Position numbers and translations under genes: made by a program. The notes under the pieces were generated by a model that had not been told where the DNA came from, searched no databases, and saw only the letters and a list, made by a program, of their open reading frames with translations. 39,868 bases of DNA from Alphaproteobacteria bacterium casp-alpha2 (GTDB taxonomy: Bacteria; Pseudomonadota; Alphaproteobacteria; Rhodospirillales; Casp-alpha2): NCBI GenBank assembly GCA_001510075.1, contig LFEN01000001.1:1-39868 (forward strand), written 5' to 3'. Shown here piece by piece: positions 25,692 to 34,988 of this stretch (the first letter of the stretch is position 1; the number at the start of each line of letters is the position of its first letter).

Positions 25692-25734
25692 ACGTACGCG
25701 TGCCATTTTACACGTACGCGTGTGGGTTTTTTTT
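25692..25734. repeat. Paired 11-base repeats between rpoA and rplQ
   Basis: ACGTACGCGTG occurs at 25692-25702 and again at 25712-25722, exactly 20 bases apart, followed by eight T on the plus strand (25727-25734). Around the second copy ACACG-TACG-CGTGT forms a short hairpin. It lies in an 85-base gap. Confidence 0.7.
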
Positions 25735-25752
25735 AAGGTCGTTCAGCCTCTA

Positions 25753-26769
25753 TTAATACGGGTCTTCCAGTTTCTTGGCCAGATCTTCGATATTTTCAGG
25801 CGGCCAGTCGGGAATTTCCATGCCCAAGTGCAGCCCCATTTGTCCGAGAACTTCCTTGATTTCATTCAAGGACTTACGACCAAAGTTTGGCGTCCGGAGC
25901 ATATCCGTTTCGCTTTTCTGAACCAGATCCCCAATATAGATAATGTTGTCGTTCTTCAGGCAATTGGCTGAACGAACGGAAAGTTCCAGTTCGTCTACCT
26001 TGCGCAGAAGGTTCTTGTTGAAGGGCAGTTCTACTTTCGTTTCTTCGGCCAGCGCCTTTTTCGGTTCATCAAAATTGACGAACAGGGCTAACTGATCTTG
26101 CAAAATACGCGCCGCCAGGGCGACAGCATCGTCCGGGGTAACAGCGCCACTGGTGGTTACTTCCAGGCTCAGTTTGTCATGATCGGTAACCTGGCCAACA
26201 CGCGTGTTATCAACCTTGTACGTAACCTTGCGGACCGGGGAAAACAGCGCATCAACGGGGATCAAACCGATGGGGCTATCTTCCGGGCGGTTTTGGTCTG
26301 CGGCAACATATCCTTTGCCGTTTTCCACCGTCAGTTCCATATTGAGCTTGGCGCCTTTGTCGAGGTGACAAAGGACCATATCCGGGTTCATGATTTCAAT
26401 GTCAGGGCCAGCTTCAATAGCGCCTGCTTTGATTTCCCCCGGACCGGTAGCCTTCAAGGTCATCCGTTTCGGTCCTTCGGCGGACATGCGGATATTAAGG
26501 GACTTGATGTTAAGGACAATGTCCGTCACATCTTCCCGGACACCCGGAATAGCCGAAAATTCATGCAACACGCCATCTATTTGAACCGACGTTACCGCGG
26601 CCCCTTGCAAAGACGAAAGAAGAACCCGCCTTAAGGCGTTGCCAAGAGTCAGCCCAAACCCGCGTTCAAGCGGTTCGGCAACGATGGTCGCCGTCCGGGA
26701 CGCATCGGTGCCGGGCTGGATATTAAGTTTCGATGGTTTAATAAGTTCTTTCCAGTTTTTTTGAATCAC
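25753..26769 (-). CDS. rpoA: RNA polymerase alpha subunit
   Basis: 338 residues from a GTG start. The N-terminal domain has the dimer segment [19 protein letters not shown]; the C-terminal domain has [15 protein letters not shown] with the arginine matching E. coli Arg265, which contacts UP elements. It nucleates polymerase assembly and receives activators. It is followed by rplQ after a gap with 11-base repeats and preceded by two hairpins. Confidence 0.98.
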   Translation of the reverse strand: MIQKNWKELIKPSKLNIQPGTDASRTATIVAEPLERGFGLTLGNALRRVLLSSLQGAAVTSVQIDGVLHEFSAIPGVREDVTDIVLNIKSLNIRMSAEGPKRMTLKATGPGEIKAGAIEAGPDIEIMNPDMVLCHLDKGAKLNMELTVENGKGYVAADQNRPEDSPIGLIPVDALFSPVRKVTYKVDNTRVGQVTDHDKLSLEVTTSGAVTPDDAVALAARILQDQLALFVNFDEPKKALAEETKVELPFNKNLLRKVDELELSVRSANCLKNDNIIYIGDLVQKSETDMLRTPNFGRKSLNEIKEVLGQMGLHLGMEIPDWPPENIEDLAKKLEDPY

Positions 26770-26801
26770 TTGGGAGACCTCACGCTCGAGACGTTTTACT
26801 G

Positions 26802-26821
26802 AAACTCCAAAATCGGAGTTT
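26802..26821 (-). promoter_or_regulatory. Hairpin in the rpoA leader (proximal)
   Basis: AAACTCC-six-base loop-GGAGTTT, a perfect seven-pair stem, about 33 bases upstream of the rpoA GTG. It has no T-run, so a terminator is unlikely; a regulatory or stability role is possible. Confidence 0.45.
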
Positions 26822-26866
26822 AGCTACATTTACTTTCGCCGGACCCTCTTGGGGCCTGCGACAGAT

Positions 26867-26886
26867 GGAGATGGATTCCCATCCCC
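26867..26886 (-). promoter_or_regulatory. Hairpin in the rpsK-rpoA gap (distal)
   Basis: Minus-strand GGGGATGG-GAAT-CCATCTCC: eight pairs with one G-U, four-base loop. It lies 30 bases after the rpsK stop. Together with 26802-26821 it gives the rpoA message a structured leader in the place where rpsD lies in gamma-proteobacteria. Confidence 0.45.
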
Positions 26887-26915
26887 CCGCGCAACTGCGG
26901 TTTGAGTATGCCGCC

Positions 26916-27308
26916 TTAAACCCGGCGGCGTTTTCTTGGCCGACACCCATTATGGGGAATCGGCGTCACATCACGGATCGCCGTGATGGTAAACCCGACG
27001 GCCTGCAAAGCACGCAAAGCCGACTCGCGGCCCGATCCGGGGCCTTTGACTTGCACTTCAACGATTTTCATTCCGTGGTCCATGGCTTTCCGGCCAGCAT
27101 CTTCACCGGCCATCTGAGCGGCATACGGCGTAGACTTCCTGGAGCCCTTGAAACCCTGGGCACCCGCAGACGACCAAGCGATCACATTGCCTTGGGCATC
27201 GGCAATGGTGATCATCGTATTGTTGAATGTCGCGTTTACATGGGCCACGCCAGAAACAATGTTCTTGCGTTCGCGTTTCGCCGTCCGCTGTGTCGGTGCA
27301 TTAGCCAT
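26916..27308 (-). CDS. rpsK: 30S ribosomal protein S11
   Basis: 130 residues, standard length. The motifs [15 protein letters not shown] and [26 protein letters not shown] are the S11 core and basic end, which sits in the platform near the E site. It follows rpsM with a 19-base gap and precedes rpoA after a structured 146-base gap. Confidence 0.98.
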   Translation of the reverse strand: MANAPTQRTAKRERKNIVSGVAHVNATFNNTMITIADAQGNVIAWSSAGAQGFKGSRKSTPYAAQMAGEDAGRKAMDHGMKIVEVQVKGPGSGRESALRALQAVGFTITAIRDVTPIPHNGCRPRKRRRV

Positions 27309-27327
27309 TTAATATTCCACTTAGCCT

Positions 27328-27705
27328 TTAATGAACTGCTTTTTTCTTACCCGTGATAGCCTTTGCGGGGCCTTTGCGGGTGCGAGCATTCGTGTGTGTA
27401 CGCTGGCCACGTACTGGCAGCCCGCGACGATGGCGAAGGCCCCGGTAACAACCAAGGTCCATCAAGCGTTTGATGTTCATGGCGATTTCACGACGGAGTT
27501 CCCCTTCGACCTGGTAATCCTGGTCGATAGTATCTCTGATCCGGCCCAGTTCATCATCTGTAAGGTCGTTAACCCGCCGCTCGGCAGGGATTCCGATGCC
27601 TTCACAGATTTTTTTGGCCGAAGTCCGACCGATGCCATGAATATATGTTAACGCGATAACGATCCTTTTTGCGGTCGGGATGTTAACGCCAGCAATTCGT
27701 GCCAA
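27328..27705 (-). CDS. rpsM: 30S ribosomal protein S13
   Basis: 125 residues. [20 protein letters not shown] is the S13 start; [19 protein letters not shown] with a basic tail ([16 protein letters not shown]) ends it at the subunit head and P site. The start codon is TTG with AAGGAG eight bases upstream. It is the first gene of the alpha block, under the promoter at 27773-27800. Confidence 0.98.
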   Translation of the reverse strand: MARIAGVNIPTAKRIVIALTYIHGIGRTSAKKICEGIGIPAERRVNDLTDDELGRIRDTIDQDYQVEGELRREIAMNIKRLMDLGCYRGLRHRRGLPVRGQRTHTNARTRKGPAKAITGKKKAVH

Positions 27706-27713
27706 AGCAAGTT

Positions 27714-27719
27714 CTCCTT
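27714..27719 (-). promoter_or_regulatory. Shine-Dalgarno of rpsM
   Basis: AAGGAG, eight bases before TTG. This strong site compensates for and fixes the TTG start of S13. Confidence 0.75.
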
Positions 27720-27772
27720 AAACTTTGGAAAAAAACAATGTTTCTAGCCCGTTAGGTGCCGGAAGAGGCGCG

Positions 27773-27800
27773 ATTATAGGGCTTGATCGCCCCAAGTCAA
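27773..27800 (-). promoter_or_regulatory. Promoter of the rpsM-rpsK-rpoA-rplQ operon
   Basis: -35 TTGACT (27795-27800), 16-base spacer, -10 TATAAT (27773-27778, perfect). The leader to rpsM is about 60 bases. It is the most consensus-like promoter in the window and lets the alpha block be expressed apart from the spc block. Confidence 0.8.
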
Positions 27801-27835
27801 CACGCTCCATCTGTACTTTTTCGGTCTTTTTTCCG

Positions 27836-28480
27836 TTAACCCAATATGGCATCCAATTGGCCCTTAACTTCGTCAATGGAAGCCATTCCATCCACACTTT
27901 TCATTACACCCTTGTCCCCGTAATAGGACACAATTGGCGCGGTTTGATCATGATAGGCCTCAAGCCGGGAACGTACGGTTTCGGCATTATCGTCGGCCCG
28001 GCGGGAAAATTCAGTGCCGCCGCACTTGTCACAAACCCCGTTTTCCTTGGGTTTTTGAAACTCATCATGGTATCCAGCCCCACAACCGGCGCAGGTATAA
28101 CGCCCGGTAATCCGGGTCACCATGGCGTCATCATCGACTTTCAACTCGATGACATGGTCAATAACAAAGCTTTTTTCTTCAAGCATTTTATCCAGTGCTT
28201 CCGCCTGAGGCGTGGTGCGGGGAAACCCGTCCAGAATAAAGCCGTTTTTGCAGTCGTCCTGATCAATACGGGACGAAATCATGTTGATAATCAGGTCGTC
28301 GGAGACCAGCCCGCCGGAATCCATGATTTCCTTGGCCTGCTGTCCCAATTCGCTGCCGGACGCCACTTCGGCCCGCAACATGTCGCCCGTGGACAGCTGA
28401 ACGATGGAATAGCGTTCCTGCAACCCTTTGGCCTGGGTGCCTTTGCCGGCGCCGGGAGGACCTAAAAGTATTAAATTCAC
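27836..28480 (-). CDS. adk: Adenylate kinase
   Basis: 214 residues. P-loop GPPGAGKGTQ (7-16), AMP-site LSTGDMLR and DGFPRT, long LID domain. Four cysteines at 130, 133, 150 and 153 (CAGC and CDKC) form the zinc-knuckle version of the LID, stabilising it. It interconverts ATP and AMP with two ADP. The GTG start overlaps the secY stop by one base (TAGTG), so it is translated with secY. The secY-adk-rpsM order is alphaproteobacterial. Confidence 0.97.
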   Translation of the reverse strand: MNLILLGPPGAGKGTQAKGLQERYSIVQLSTGDMLRAEVASGSELGQQAKEIMDSGGLVSDDLIINMISSRIDQDDCKNGFILDGFPRTTPQAEALDKMLEEKSFVIDHVIELKVDDDAMVTRITGRYTCAGCGAGYHDEFQKPKENGVCDKCGGTEFSRRADDNAETVRSRLEAYHDQTAPIVSYYGDKGVMKSVDGMASIDEVKGQLDAILG

Positions 28481-29820
28481 TAGCTCCGGCCCCTCAATTT
28501 TGATTTTTTTATGAGCCCTTCATATTGATGGGCAAGAAGGTGAGACTGAACCTTGGCAACGGTATCCATTGTTACGGTGACGACGATCAGCAAACTGGTG
28601 CCACCGAAATAGAAAGGCACGGAATATTTCGAAATCAAAAGTTCCGGCAAAAGGCAAATAAAGGCCAGATAAGCAGCGCCGACAACGGTCAGACGGGTCA
28701 AAACCCAATCCAGGTAATCGGCGGTATTTTTTCCGGGTCGGATACCGGGAACAAAACCGCCATATCGTTTCAGGTTATCGGCCGTATCGACGGGATTAAA
28801 GACAACGGCGGTGTAGAAGAAGGCAAAAAATACCACCATAGAAATATAGAGAATCAGATAAACAGGCTGCCCGCGGCCAAGATAGGCGGCAACGGTGGTC
28901 ATCCATTCCGGGCCGGTCCCGGCGCTGAAGCTGATAACGGTTATTGGCATCAACAACAGGGAACTGGCAAAAATCGGCGGAATCACGCCGGCCGTATTGA
29001 TTTTCAACGGCAGATGCGAGCTTTCGCCGCCGCTCATCTTGTTGCCGCGCTGGCGTTTCGGGTACTGGATCAAAATTCGCCGTTGCGCCCGTTCAACGAA
29101 GACAATGAAATAAATCGCGGCCACGGCCATCACCAAAAGAAAAATGATGAAACCCGTAGAAAGTGCGCCGGTACGGCCTAACTCAAGGGTTCCGGCAAGA
29201 GCACTTGGTAAATTGGCGACAATGCCGGAAAAAATAATCAATGAAATTCCGTTGCCAACACCCCGAGCCGTGATCTGCTCGCCCAACCACATCAGAAAGA
29301 TCGTGCCACCGACCAGTGTCACCACAACCTGGAACCGGAAAAACAACCCCGGATCGGACACGGCGGCGCCGGCACTTGACGTCATGCCTTCAAGCCCGGC
29401 TGAAATTCCGTAAGCCTGAAGGGCGGCAATGAGAACAGTACCGTAACGGGTGTATTGATTGATTTTCTTGCGCCCGGTCTCGCCTTCTTTTTTCAAAGCT
29501 TCCAATTGCGGAGAAATTGCCGTCATCAATTGCATGATGATGGAAGCGGAAATGTAGGGCATGATATTCAGGGCAAAAATCGTCATCCGGCTGAGCGCAC
29601 CGCCGGAGAACATGTCAAACATGCCAAGAATTCCGCCCTGGTTTTGGCGAAAGATATCCCTGAGGACAACGGGGTCAATGCCAGGAAGCGGGATATAGGT
29701 GCCAAGCCTGTAAACAATCAGGGCGGCGAGCGTAAACCAAAGACGTTTCTTTAATTCCGTGGCCTTGGCAAAAGACCCGAAATTCATATTCGATGCAAAT
29801 TGTTCGGCTGCGGATGCCAT
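28480..29820 (-). CDS. secY: Protein translocase subunit SecY
   Basis: 446 residues, about ten membrane helices. It has the plug/lateral-gate start GTYIPLPGIDP, the GGTIFLMWLGEQITARGVGNG segment and the basic loop RAQRRILIQYPKRQRGNKMSGG, which interacts with ribosome or SecA. It is the channel of the Sec pathway with SecE and SecG. It sits after rplO and before adk, coupled to adk by overlap. A run of eight A precedes its ATG. Confidence 0.98.
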   Translation of the reverse strand: MASAAEQFASNMNFGSFAKATELKKRLWFTLAALIVYRLGTYIPLPGIDPVVLRDIFRQNQGGILGMFDMFSGGALSRMTIFALNIMPYISASIIMQLMTAISPQLEALKKEGETGRKKINQYTRYGTVLIAALQAYGISAGLEGMTSSAGAAVSDPGLFFRFQVVVTLVGGTIFLMWLGEQITARGVGNGISLIIFSGIVANLPSALAGTLELGRTGALSTGFIIFLLVMAVAAIYFIVFVERAQRRILIQYPKRQRGNKMSGGESSHLPLKINTAGVIPPIFASSLLLMPITVISFSAGTGPEWMTTVAAYLGRGQPVYLILYISMVVFFAFFYTAVVFNPVDTADNLKRYGGFVPGIRPGKNTADYLDWVLTRLTVVGAAYLAFICLLPELLISKYSVPFYFGGTSLLIVVTVTMDTVAKVQSHLLAHQYEGLIKKSKLRGRS

Positions 29821-29836
29821 CGGTTTTTTTTAACCC

Positions 29837-30493
29837 TTATCCCTGGTCCGGGTCGGATTTGTCATCGTCGCTGGCTTCTGCTTTTGCTGCGTTTTCAACA
29901 GGTTCTTCCTTGCCAGATTCTTCCTTGGCCTCTACTTCTTCCGGCGCCTGATCAGCCTTCTTTTTGGGCTTGTCATCTGCGCCTTCCTTGAATTTCCGGT
30001 GGCGGGCCTTGCCCTTGCCTTCGGGTTTCACTTTTTGCGGTAGCAAATTGACTTTTCCACCGGCTTTTTCCACGGCGGCAATTCCGCCTTTGGAAGCACC
30101 GGTGATTTCAAGCGTTAATTTAGCCTTCAATTCGCCCTTCACAATGAGCCGAACGCCATGTTTGTTCTTTTTAACCACTCCGGCTTCAACCAAAACGGCC
30201 TCCGTCACGGGCTTTTTACCGTCAATTTTTCCACTGGCGACGGCGTTTTCAAGCGTGCCGGTCGTAAGCTCGCCGATATCCTTGGAAAAGGGGTTTTTGA
30301 ACCCGCGTTTAGGCAAACGACGGTACAACGGCATTTGGCCGCCTTCGAAACCTAGAAGAGAAACACCGCTTCTGGATTTCTGACCTTTTTGTCCGGCCCC
30401 TGACGTTTTGCCAGTGCCGGAACCCATGCCGCGGCCGACACGTTTCCTGGGCTTATGGGCGCCTGGACGGTCGCTAAGTTCATTTAATCTCAT
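29837..30493 (-). CDS. rplO: 50S ribosomal protein L15 with extended acidic tail
   Basis: 218 residues against about 145-160 usual. The core (1-165) is normal: MRLNELSDRPGAHKPRKRVG, RGMGSGTGKTSGAGQKGQKS and the C-terminal KGGIAAVEKAGGKVNLL. Residues about 170-218 add a lysine-then-glutamate-rich tail ending KAEASDDDKSDPDQG. The tail is not expected for large-subunit assembly. It is followed by secY 16 bases on. Similar tails occur on L5 and L3 in this operon. Confidence 0.97.
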   Translation of the reverse strand: MRLNELSDRPGAHKPRKRVGRGMGSGTGKTSGAGQKGQKSRSGVSLLGFEGGQMPLYRRLPKRGFKNPFSKDIGELTTGTLENAVASGKIDGKKPVTEAVLVEAGVVKKNKHGVRLIVKGELKAKLTLEITGASKGGIAAVEKAGGKVNLLPQKVKPEGKGKARHRKFKEGADDKPKKKADQAPEEVEAKEESGKEEPVENAAKAEASDDDKSDPDQG

Positions 30494-30546
30494 AATCTTT
30501 ACTTTCTTGCCTAAGGTCCGAATAAAACCGGACCTAAAGAGCCAAT

Positions 30547-30747
30547 TCAGCCGGCTTCATCAACACGGACGAGGTGAGACACCTTTTCAATCATCCCTCG
30601 CACAGAAGGCGTGTCTTCCAATTCCCGGGTCCGGTGCATCTTGTTAAGTCCAAGTCCGATCAACGTTGCACGCTGATCACCGGGGCGCCCAATTGCGCTG
30701 CCGGTCTGCGTTACCTTGACGGTCGCTTTCTTTTTAGCATCAGCCAT
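30547..30747 (-). CDS. rpmD: 50S ribosomal protein L30
   Basis: 66 residues. [32 protein letters not shown] is the L30 fold (ferredoxin-like), with the usual ending [14 protein letters not shown]. It binds 23S rRNA. It starts three bases after the rpsE stop and sits upstream of rplO. Confidence 0.96.
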   Translation of the reverse strand: MADAKKKATVKVTQTGSAIGRPGDQRATLIGLGLNKMHRTRELEDTPSVRGMIEKVSHLVRVDEAG

Positions 30748-30750
30748 CGG

Positions 30751-31374
30751 TTACTCCTTGGCAACAGCTTCCGCCGGGCCACCCCGTCGGGAAACTATTT
30801 CTGCGACTTTCTTTCCCCGTCTTGCCGCAACGCTTCTGGGAGAAGAGCACGATTGCAGAGCCTGGAAAGTCGCCTTGACCATATTATGGGGGTTGGAGCT
30901 GCCGATGGATTTTGCCACGACATCCTGAACGCCCATTGTTTCAAACACCGCGCGCATAGGACCGCCGGCGATAACGCCGGTTCCCGCAGGCGCCGCCCTC
31001 AAGAACACTTTGCCAGCGCCGAAACGGCCCTTGACGTCGTGATGCAGGGTGCGGCCTTCGCGAAGCGGAATTTGAACCATGTTCCGTTTTGCCGAATCTG
31101 TTGCCTTGCGGATAGCTTCGGGAACTTCACGAGCCTTACCCGTACCGTAACCAACGCGGCCACGTCCATCTCCGACCACTACCAGCGCGCCGAAGGAAAA
31201 ACGGCGTCCACCTTTGACCACTTTGGCGACGCGGTTGATGTGAACGAGCTTGTCGAGAAGGTCGTCGCCTTCGTCACGTTCGTTATCTCGCCCACGGCCA
31301 CGTCCACGTGGGGCGCCGCCTGGGGCACCTTGGCCGCCACGGCGTTGGGGCGAGGGGGGGGTTGTTTCCGACAT
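30751..31374 (-). CDS. rpsE: 30S ribosomal protein S5 with Arg/Gly-rich N-terminus
   Basis: 207 residues against about 165-170 usual. The core starts near residue 38 ([19 protein letters not shown]) and has the family's [16 protein letters not shown] and the C-terminal KATFQALQS. The first 37 residues are disordered-looking with [19 protein letters not shown], an RGG-like patch. S5 shapes the decoding region and mRNA entry. Longer N-termini are common in alphaproteobacteria. Confidence 0.97.
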   Translation of the reverse strand: MSETTPPSPQRRGGQGAPGGAPRGRGRGRDNERDEGDDLLDKLVHINRVAKVVKGGRRFSFGALVVVGDGRGRVGYGTGKAREVPEAIRKATDSAKRNMVQIPLREGRTLHHDVKGRFGAGKVFLRAAPAGTGVIAGGPMRAVFETMGVQDVVAKSIGSSNPHNMVKATFQALQSCSSPRSVAARRGKKVAEIVSRRGGPAEAVAKE

Positions 31375-31386
31375 TCTTGTTCTCCC

Positions 31387-31749
31387 CTAAAAAATGAGAC
31401 CGGCTTCACGAGCCGCATCGGCCAGGGCTTTGACCCGACCGTGATATCTAAAACCGCCACGGTCAAAAACGACATCTTTGATGCCCTTTGCCGCAGCCCG
31501 TTCCGCAATTGCCTTGCCGACAGCGCTGGCAGCACTTTTGTCCGCGCCTGTTTTCAATTTATCCCGCAAATCCTTGTCGAGACTGGAAGCAGACACGAGA
31601 GTGGAATTCTGCTTGTCATCGATAACCTGCGCATAAATATGCTTGCCCGACCTGAAAACAGACAGGCGCGGACGTAACCCGGATTTGCGGCGGAGCTGCA
31701 TACGGGTCCGTTGCTGACGGCGTTTGAATAATTCTTTTGTCTTGGCCAT
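31387..31749 (-). CDS. rplR: 50S ribosomal protein L18
   Basis: 120 residues, usual length. The basic start [21 protein letters not shown] and the fold [18 protein letters not shown] with C-terminal [23 protein letters not shown] are diagnostic. It binds 5S rRNA. The ATG overlaps the rplF stop by one base (TAATG). Confidence 0.97.
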   Translation of the reverse strand: MAKTKELFKRRQQRTRMQLRRKSGLRPRLSVFRSGKHIYAQVIDDKQNSTLVSASSLDKDLRDKLKTGADKSAASAVGKAIAERAAAKGIKDVVFDRGGFRYHGRVKALADAAREAGLIF

Positions 31750-32282
31750 TACTTCTTCTTGCCTTCCTTACGAAAGACGTATTCGCCTTCGTACCTGATG
31801 CCTTTGCCTTTGTAGGGTTCCGGTGGGCGGAAACTTCTAATTTCAGCGGCGGCTTGCCCGACTTTTTGCTTGTCCGCACCGCTAATTGAAATGTGGGTTT
31901 GATCCGAGCAGGTAATTTTCAATTCTTCAGGGACGGGATAGCGAACCTCGTGGCTAAATCCAAGTTGCAGAACCAAGTCCTTGCCCTGCACCTGGGCCCG
32001 GTACCCAACCCCCTGAATTTCAAGGTTTCGGGAAAACCCTTCGCCGACACCGGTAACAAGGTTTGCAATAATATTGCGCGAAGTTCCCCAAAGTTTACGC
32101 GCAGTCTGGCCGTCGTTCCTGGGCTTGACTAAAATTTGATTACCATCCCGGCTGACTTCGACATCATCACCAAAGATAGCGTTAAGTTCACCCAACTTAC
32201 CCTTGGCTGTTACGCTCTGTCCGGCGATTTCAACACTAACGCCGTCAGGAACTTCAACTGGATTTTTACCGATACGCGACAT
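31749..32282 (-). CDS. rplF: 50S ribosomal protein L6
   Basis: 177 residues, normal. The start [19 protein letters not shown] and the second-half motif [27 protein letters not shown] identify L6. It lies near the factor-binding region of the large subunit. It overlaps rplR by one base. Confidence 0.98.
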   Translation of the reverse strand: MSRIGKNPVEVPDGVSVEIAGQSVTAKGKLGELNAIFGDDVEVSRDGNQILVKPRNDGQTARKLWGTSRNIIANLVTGVGEGFSRNLEIQGVGYRAQVQGKDLVLQLGFSHEVRYPVPEELKITCSDQTHISISGADKQKVGQAAAEIRSFRPPEPYKGKGIRYEGEYVFRKEGKKK

Positions 32283-32312
32283 AATACACTTCCGATTTTC
32301 CGGATTGAATTC

Positions 32313-32711
32313 TTAAAAAACTTGGCACAAGACTTCGCCACCGACGTTCTGGTCCCTGGCCTCGGAATCAGAAAGCACACCTCGGGGCGTCGATAAAATG
32401 GAAATACCCAGCCCGTCATAAACACGAGGAAGGTCTTTAATTCCAGAATAAACACGCTGCCCCGGAGTCGACACCCGGCTGATTTCCTTAATCACGGGGT
32501 TACCTTCGTGATATTTTAATTCAATTTCGATTTCGGCAATTCCGGGGCGAACTTCGCGCTCGGAAAAACCACGAATGAACCCTTCGCGCTTCAGCACATC
32601 AAGCACGTTCGCCCGCAGCTTTGAAGCCGGCGATAGAATGGTTTCTTTCTGGGCCTGCTGTCCGTTACGAATACGGGTCAGCATATCACCCAGTGGATCG
32701 GTCATTGTCAT
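32313..32711 (-). CDS. rpsH: 30S ribosomal protein S8
   Basis: 132 residues from the ATG with AAGGAG upstream; a long in-frame extension would run over rps[18 protein letters not shown] and the C-terminal [23 protein letters not shown] are S8 hallmarks. It binds the central domain of 16S rRNA and in E. coli represses the spc operon; whether it does here is not shown. Confidence 0.98.
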   Translation of the reverse strand: MTMTDPLGDMLTRIRNGQQAQKETILSPASKLRANVLDVLKREGFIRGFSEREVRPGIAEIEIELKYHEGNPVIKEISRVSTPGQRVYSGIKDLPRVYDGLGISILSTPRGVLSDSEARDQNVGGEVLCQVF

Positions 32712-32724
32712 GCGCCGCTTCTCC

Positions 32725-33030
32725 TTACCAGCTGGATTTGACCATGCCGGGAATCTGCCCGGCAGACGCCAATTCGCGCAATGCGATACGGCTGAGTTTA
32801 AACTTGCGATAATTACCTCTCGGCCGCCCCGACAGTTCGCAACGAAGACGTTGGCGTACGGGGGCAGAATTGCGAGGCAGTTGGGCAAGCTTGATATGCG
32901 CATTAAAGCGATCTTCAGGAGAAAGATTTTCGTCTTTCGTCAGGACTTTCAGCGCGGCCCGCTTGGCGGCATATTTTTTTGCCAGGCGTTCACGCTTTTT
33001 GTTTCTTTCGATGGCGCTCGTTTTAGCCAT
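32725..33030 (-). CDS. rpsN: 30S ribosomal protein S14 (zinc-free form)
   Basis: 101 residues from the ATG overlapping the L5 stop by eight bases. It lacks the CxxC pairs of the zinc form and has the longer C-minus layout: [18 protein letters not shown] and [34 protein letters not shown]. It assembles in the head of the small subunit. Confidence 0.97.
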   Translation of the reverse strand: MAKTSAIERNKKRERLAKKYAAKRAALKVLTKDENLSPEDRFNAHIKLAQLPRNSAPVRQRLRCELSGRPRGNYRKFKLSRIALRELASAGQIPGMVKSSW

Positions 33031-33787
33031 TATTATCTTCTCCGTTTGATTTTTCATCCCCGGATGCGGCCTCTTTCGGCGCATCGGTAGGTTGATCATC
33101 CGCACCCCCTTCAGCTTCGGGAGCGGCATCTTGGGGCGTGTCTTCTTGATCGCCGATTTCTTCCTTCAAGGCTTCCTTGGCGGCAAGTTTTTCCTCTTCC
33201 AAGGAGGCTTTGCGGGCAGCCTCTTCTTCTTTTTCTTTTTCCGGATCCCTGCCACTGAATGGAAAATCGAACCCTTTCAGCAAGGCCCGGGCCTCATCAT
33301 CGGACTTGGCGGTGGTGCAGATGACGACGTCCATGCCCCGAACCTGATCGACTTTGTCGTAATCAATTTCGGGGAAAACGATTTGCTCTTTCAAACCAAG
33401 AGAATAATTTCCGTTGCCGTCGAAACTGCGCGGCGATAACCCGCGAAAATCTCGAACCCGGGGCAGCGCAATGGTAACAAGCCGGTCAAGAAATTCGAAC
33501 ATCCGCTCACGGCGAAGCGTTACCTTGCAGCCGACGGTCATGCCGTCGCGCAATTTAAACGCAGCAATAGATTTTTTGGCTTTAGTGATAACGGCTTTCT
33601 GGCCCGCAATCAGGGTCAATTCTTCGGCCGCGGCGGCTACCTTCTTTTTATCAAGTGCGCCTTCGCCAACGCCCATGTTGATAACAATTTTATCAAGCTT
33701 GGGCGCTTCCATATGGTTTTTGTAGCCGAATTCCTTGATCAAGGACGGCTTTATGGTGCTTTGGTAATATTCGTTCAAGCGGGTCAT
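33023..33787 (-). CDS. rplE: 50S ribosomal protein L5 with long acidic tail
   Basis: 254 residues against about 180 usual. The core (1-179) is normal: [33 protein letters not shown], and the end [24 protein letters not shown]. Residues 180-254 form a charged tail, first a likely helix ([19 protein letters not shown]), then an acidic/alanine part ending [19 protein letters not shown]5 binds 5S rRNA and the central protuberance. The ATG at 33787 is chosen over TTG two codons earlier. Confidence 0.96.
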   Translation of the reverse strand: MTRLNEYYQSTIKPSLIKEFGYKNHMEAPKLDKIVINMGVGEGALDKKKVAAAAEELTLIAGQKAVITKAKKSIAAFKLRDGMTVGCKVTLRRERMFEFLDRLVTIALPRVRDFRGLSPRSFDGNGNYSLGLKEQIVFPEIDYDKVDQVRGMDVVICTTAKSDDEARALLKGFDFPFSGRDPEKEKEEEAARKASLEEEKLAAKEALKEEIGDQEDTPQDAAPEAEGGADDQPTDAPKEAASGDEKSNGEDNNG

Positions 33788-33803
33788 GCTCAATAAATCC
33801 GTT

Positions 33804-34127
33804 CTACGTGTCTATGACTTCGCCAGATCGTTTGGCAAAGCGTACTTTGTTTCCGCCCTCGAGGACTTTGAAACCAACACGCGTTGGCTTGTCATCCTTG
33901 GGGTCGATATGCGCTACATTGGAAACGTGGATAAATGCTTCCATTTCAACGATTCCGCCGGCCGCCGTTTGAGTCGGGCGCGTGTGGCGCTTCATCATAT
34001 TGGCGCCCTGCACCAGGACGCGGTCAGTTTTCGTGAACACTTTCAGGACATCTCCGGTTTTTCCCTTATCCTTACCGGTGGTCACGAAGACCCTGTCGCC
34101 TTTTTTGATTTTCATCTTTGAAGCCAT
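33804..34127 (-). CDS. rplX: 50S ribosomal protein L24
   Basis: 107 residues. [24 protein letters not shown] is the KOW motif, followed by [13 protein letters not shown] and [22 protein letters not shown]. It starts assembly of the large subunit at the 5' end of 23S rRNA. The ATG overlaps the rplN stop (TGATG); a GTG one codon upstream is possible. Confidence 0.97.
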   Translation of the reverse strand: MASKMKIKKGDRVFVTTGKDKGKTGDVLKVFTKTDRVLVQGANMMKRHTRPTQTAAGGIVEMEAFIHVSNVAHIDPKDDKPTRVGFKVLEGGNKVRFAKRSGEVIDT

Positions 34128-34495
34128 CACAACACCTCGGGGGCCAGGGAAATAATTTTCATGTACTTCTTGGCGCGCAGTTCACGCGTTACGGGGCCAA
34201 AAATCCGGGTTCCAATAGGCTCACCCTGCGGGTTAATAAGGACCGCAGCGTTTGAATCAAAGCGGATGGTCGATCCATCGGAACGGCGAATGTCCTTGGC
34301 CGTGCGAACGACGACAGCCTTAACAATTTCACCTTTTTTAACCCGACCGCGTGGAATTGCTTCTTTGATGGAAACGACAATAACGTCCCCAACGGAAGCA
34401 TATTTCCTCTTGGAGCCACCCAGCACCTTGATGCACTGAACCCGCCTTGCGCCGGAATTATCAGCTACCTCGAGGTTTGTTTCACTTTGAATCAT
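34127..34495 (-). CDS. rplN: 50S ribosomal protein L14
   Basis: 122 residues, standard. [22 protein letters not shown] and the end [24 protein letters not shown] are diagnostic. It forms part of the intersubunit bridge region. First gene of the spc block; no separate promoter could be fixed in the 35-base gap before it. Confidence 0.98.
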   Translation of the reverse strand: MIQSETNLEVADNSGARRVQCIKVLGGSKRKYASVGDVIVVSIKEAIPRGRVKKGEIVKAVVVRTAKDIRRSDGSTIRFDSNAAVLINPQGEPIGTRIFGPVTRELRAKKYMKIISLAPEVL

Positions 34496-34530
34496 CGTCT
34501 TTCGTCCTTAATCCGTTCTCTTAAAAGTGC

Positions 34531-34767
34531 TTAGGCACCTTCGCCGAGAACTTCCCAACGCTTGTTTTTGGATAGCGGCCGACATTCCTGAATGCTGACG
34601 ATATCACCAGTTTTGAATGCATTGTTTTCATCATGGGCGGCATACTTTTTCGAGCGCCGGATGAACTTCTTGTACAGCGGATGCATAACCTTCCGTTCGA
34701 CCTTAACGGTAATGGTCTTGTCCATCTTGTCGCTGACAACGACACCTTGCATGATGCGTTTTGGCAT
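34531..34767 (-). CDS. rpsQ: 30S ribosomal protein S17
   Basis: 78 residues. [27 protein letters not shown]-type start and [21 protein letters not shown] are the S17 OB fold. It binds 16S rRNA early in assembly. Last gene of the S10 block. Confidence 0.97.
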   Translation of the reverse strand: MPKRIMQGVVVSDKMDKTITVKVERKVMHPLYKKFIRRSKKYAAHDENNAFKTGDIVSIQECRPLSKNKRWEVLGEGA

Positions 34768-34777
34768 TGCTTACTCC

Positions 34778-34984
34778 TTAAGACGCCGGAACCGCTTCGC
34801 GGTGGCGTTCATTCAAAATCGTCTTTAGGCGGCCGATATCACGGCGCACCGCACGCACACGGGCGGTATTTTCCAACTGGCCGCTAGCCGCCTGAAAGCG
34901 CAGGTTGAAGGCTTCCTTGTGCAGGTCCAGCAGCTGTTCTTTTATTTCATCGTCGCTTTTCGCGCGCACGTCTTCGGTTTTCAT
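34778..34984 (-). CDS. rpmC: 50S ribosomal protein L29
   Basis: 68 residues from [14 protein letters not shown]; an upstream start would extend over the rplP stop. [40 protein letters not shown] is the helical hairpin of L29 at the tunnel exit, where trigger factor and SRP dock. Confidence 0.96.
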   Translation of the reverse strand: MKTEDVRAKSDDEIKEQLLDLHKEAFNLRFQAASGQLENTARVRAVRRDIGRLKTILNERHREAVPAS

Positions 34985-34988
34985 CGAC

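Noticed and set aside
26770-26915. Possible hidden rpsD or small gene before rpoA
   Set aside because: No frame of useful length with a ribosome site; the region is hairpins and spacer.
27706-27835. Possible rpmJ (L36) or infA in the adk-rpsM gap
   Set aside because: No frame there gives the short Cys-rich L36 sequence; the gap holds a promoter and a leader.
30574-31677. 367-codon plus-strand open frame
   Set aside because: Antisense to rpmD, rpsE and rplR, which are certain genes.
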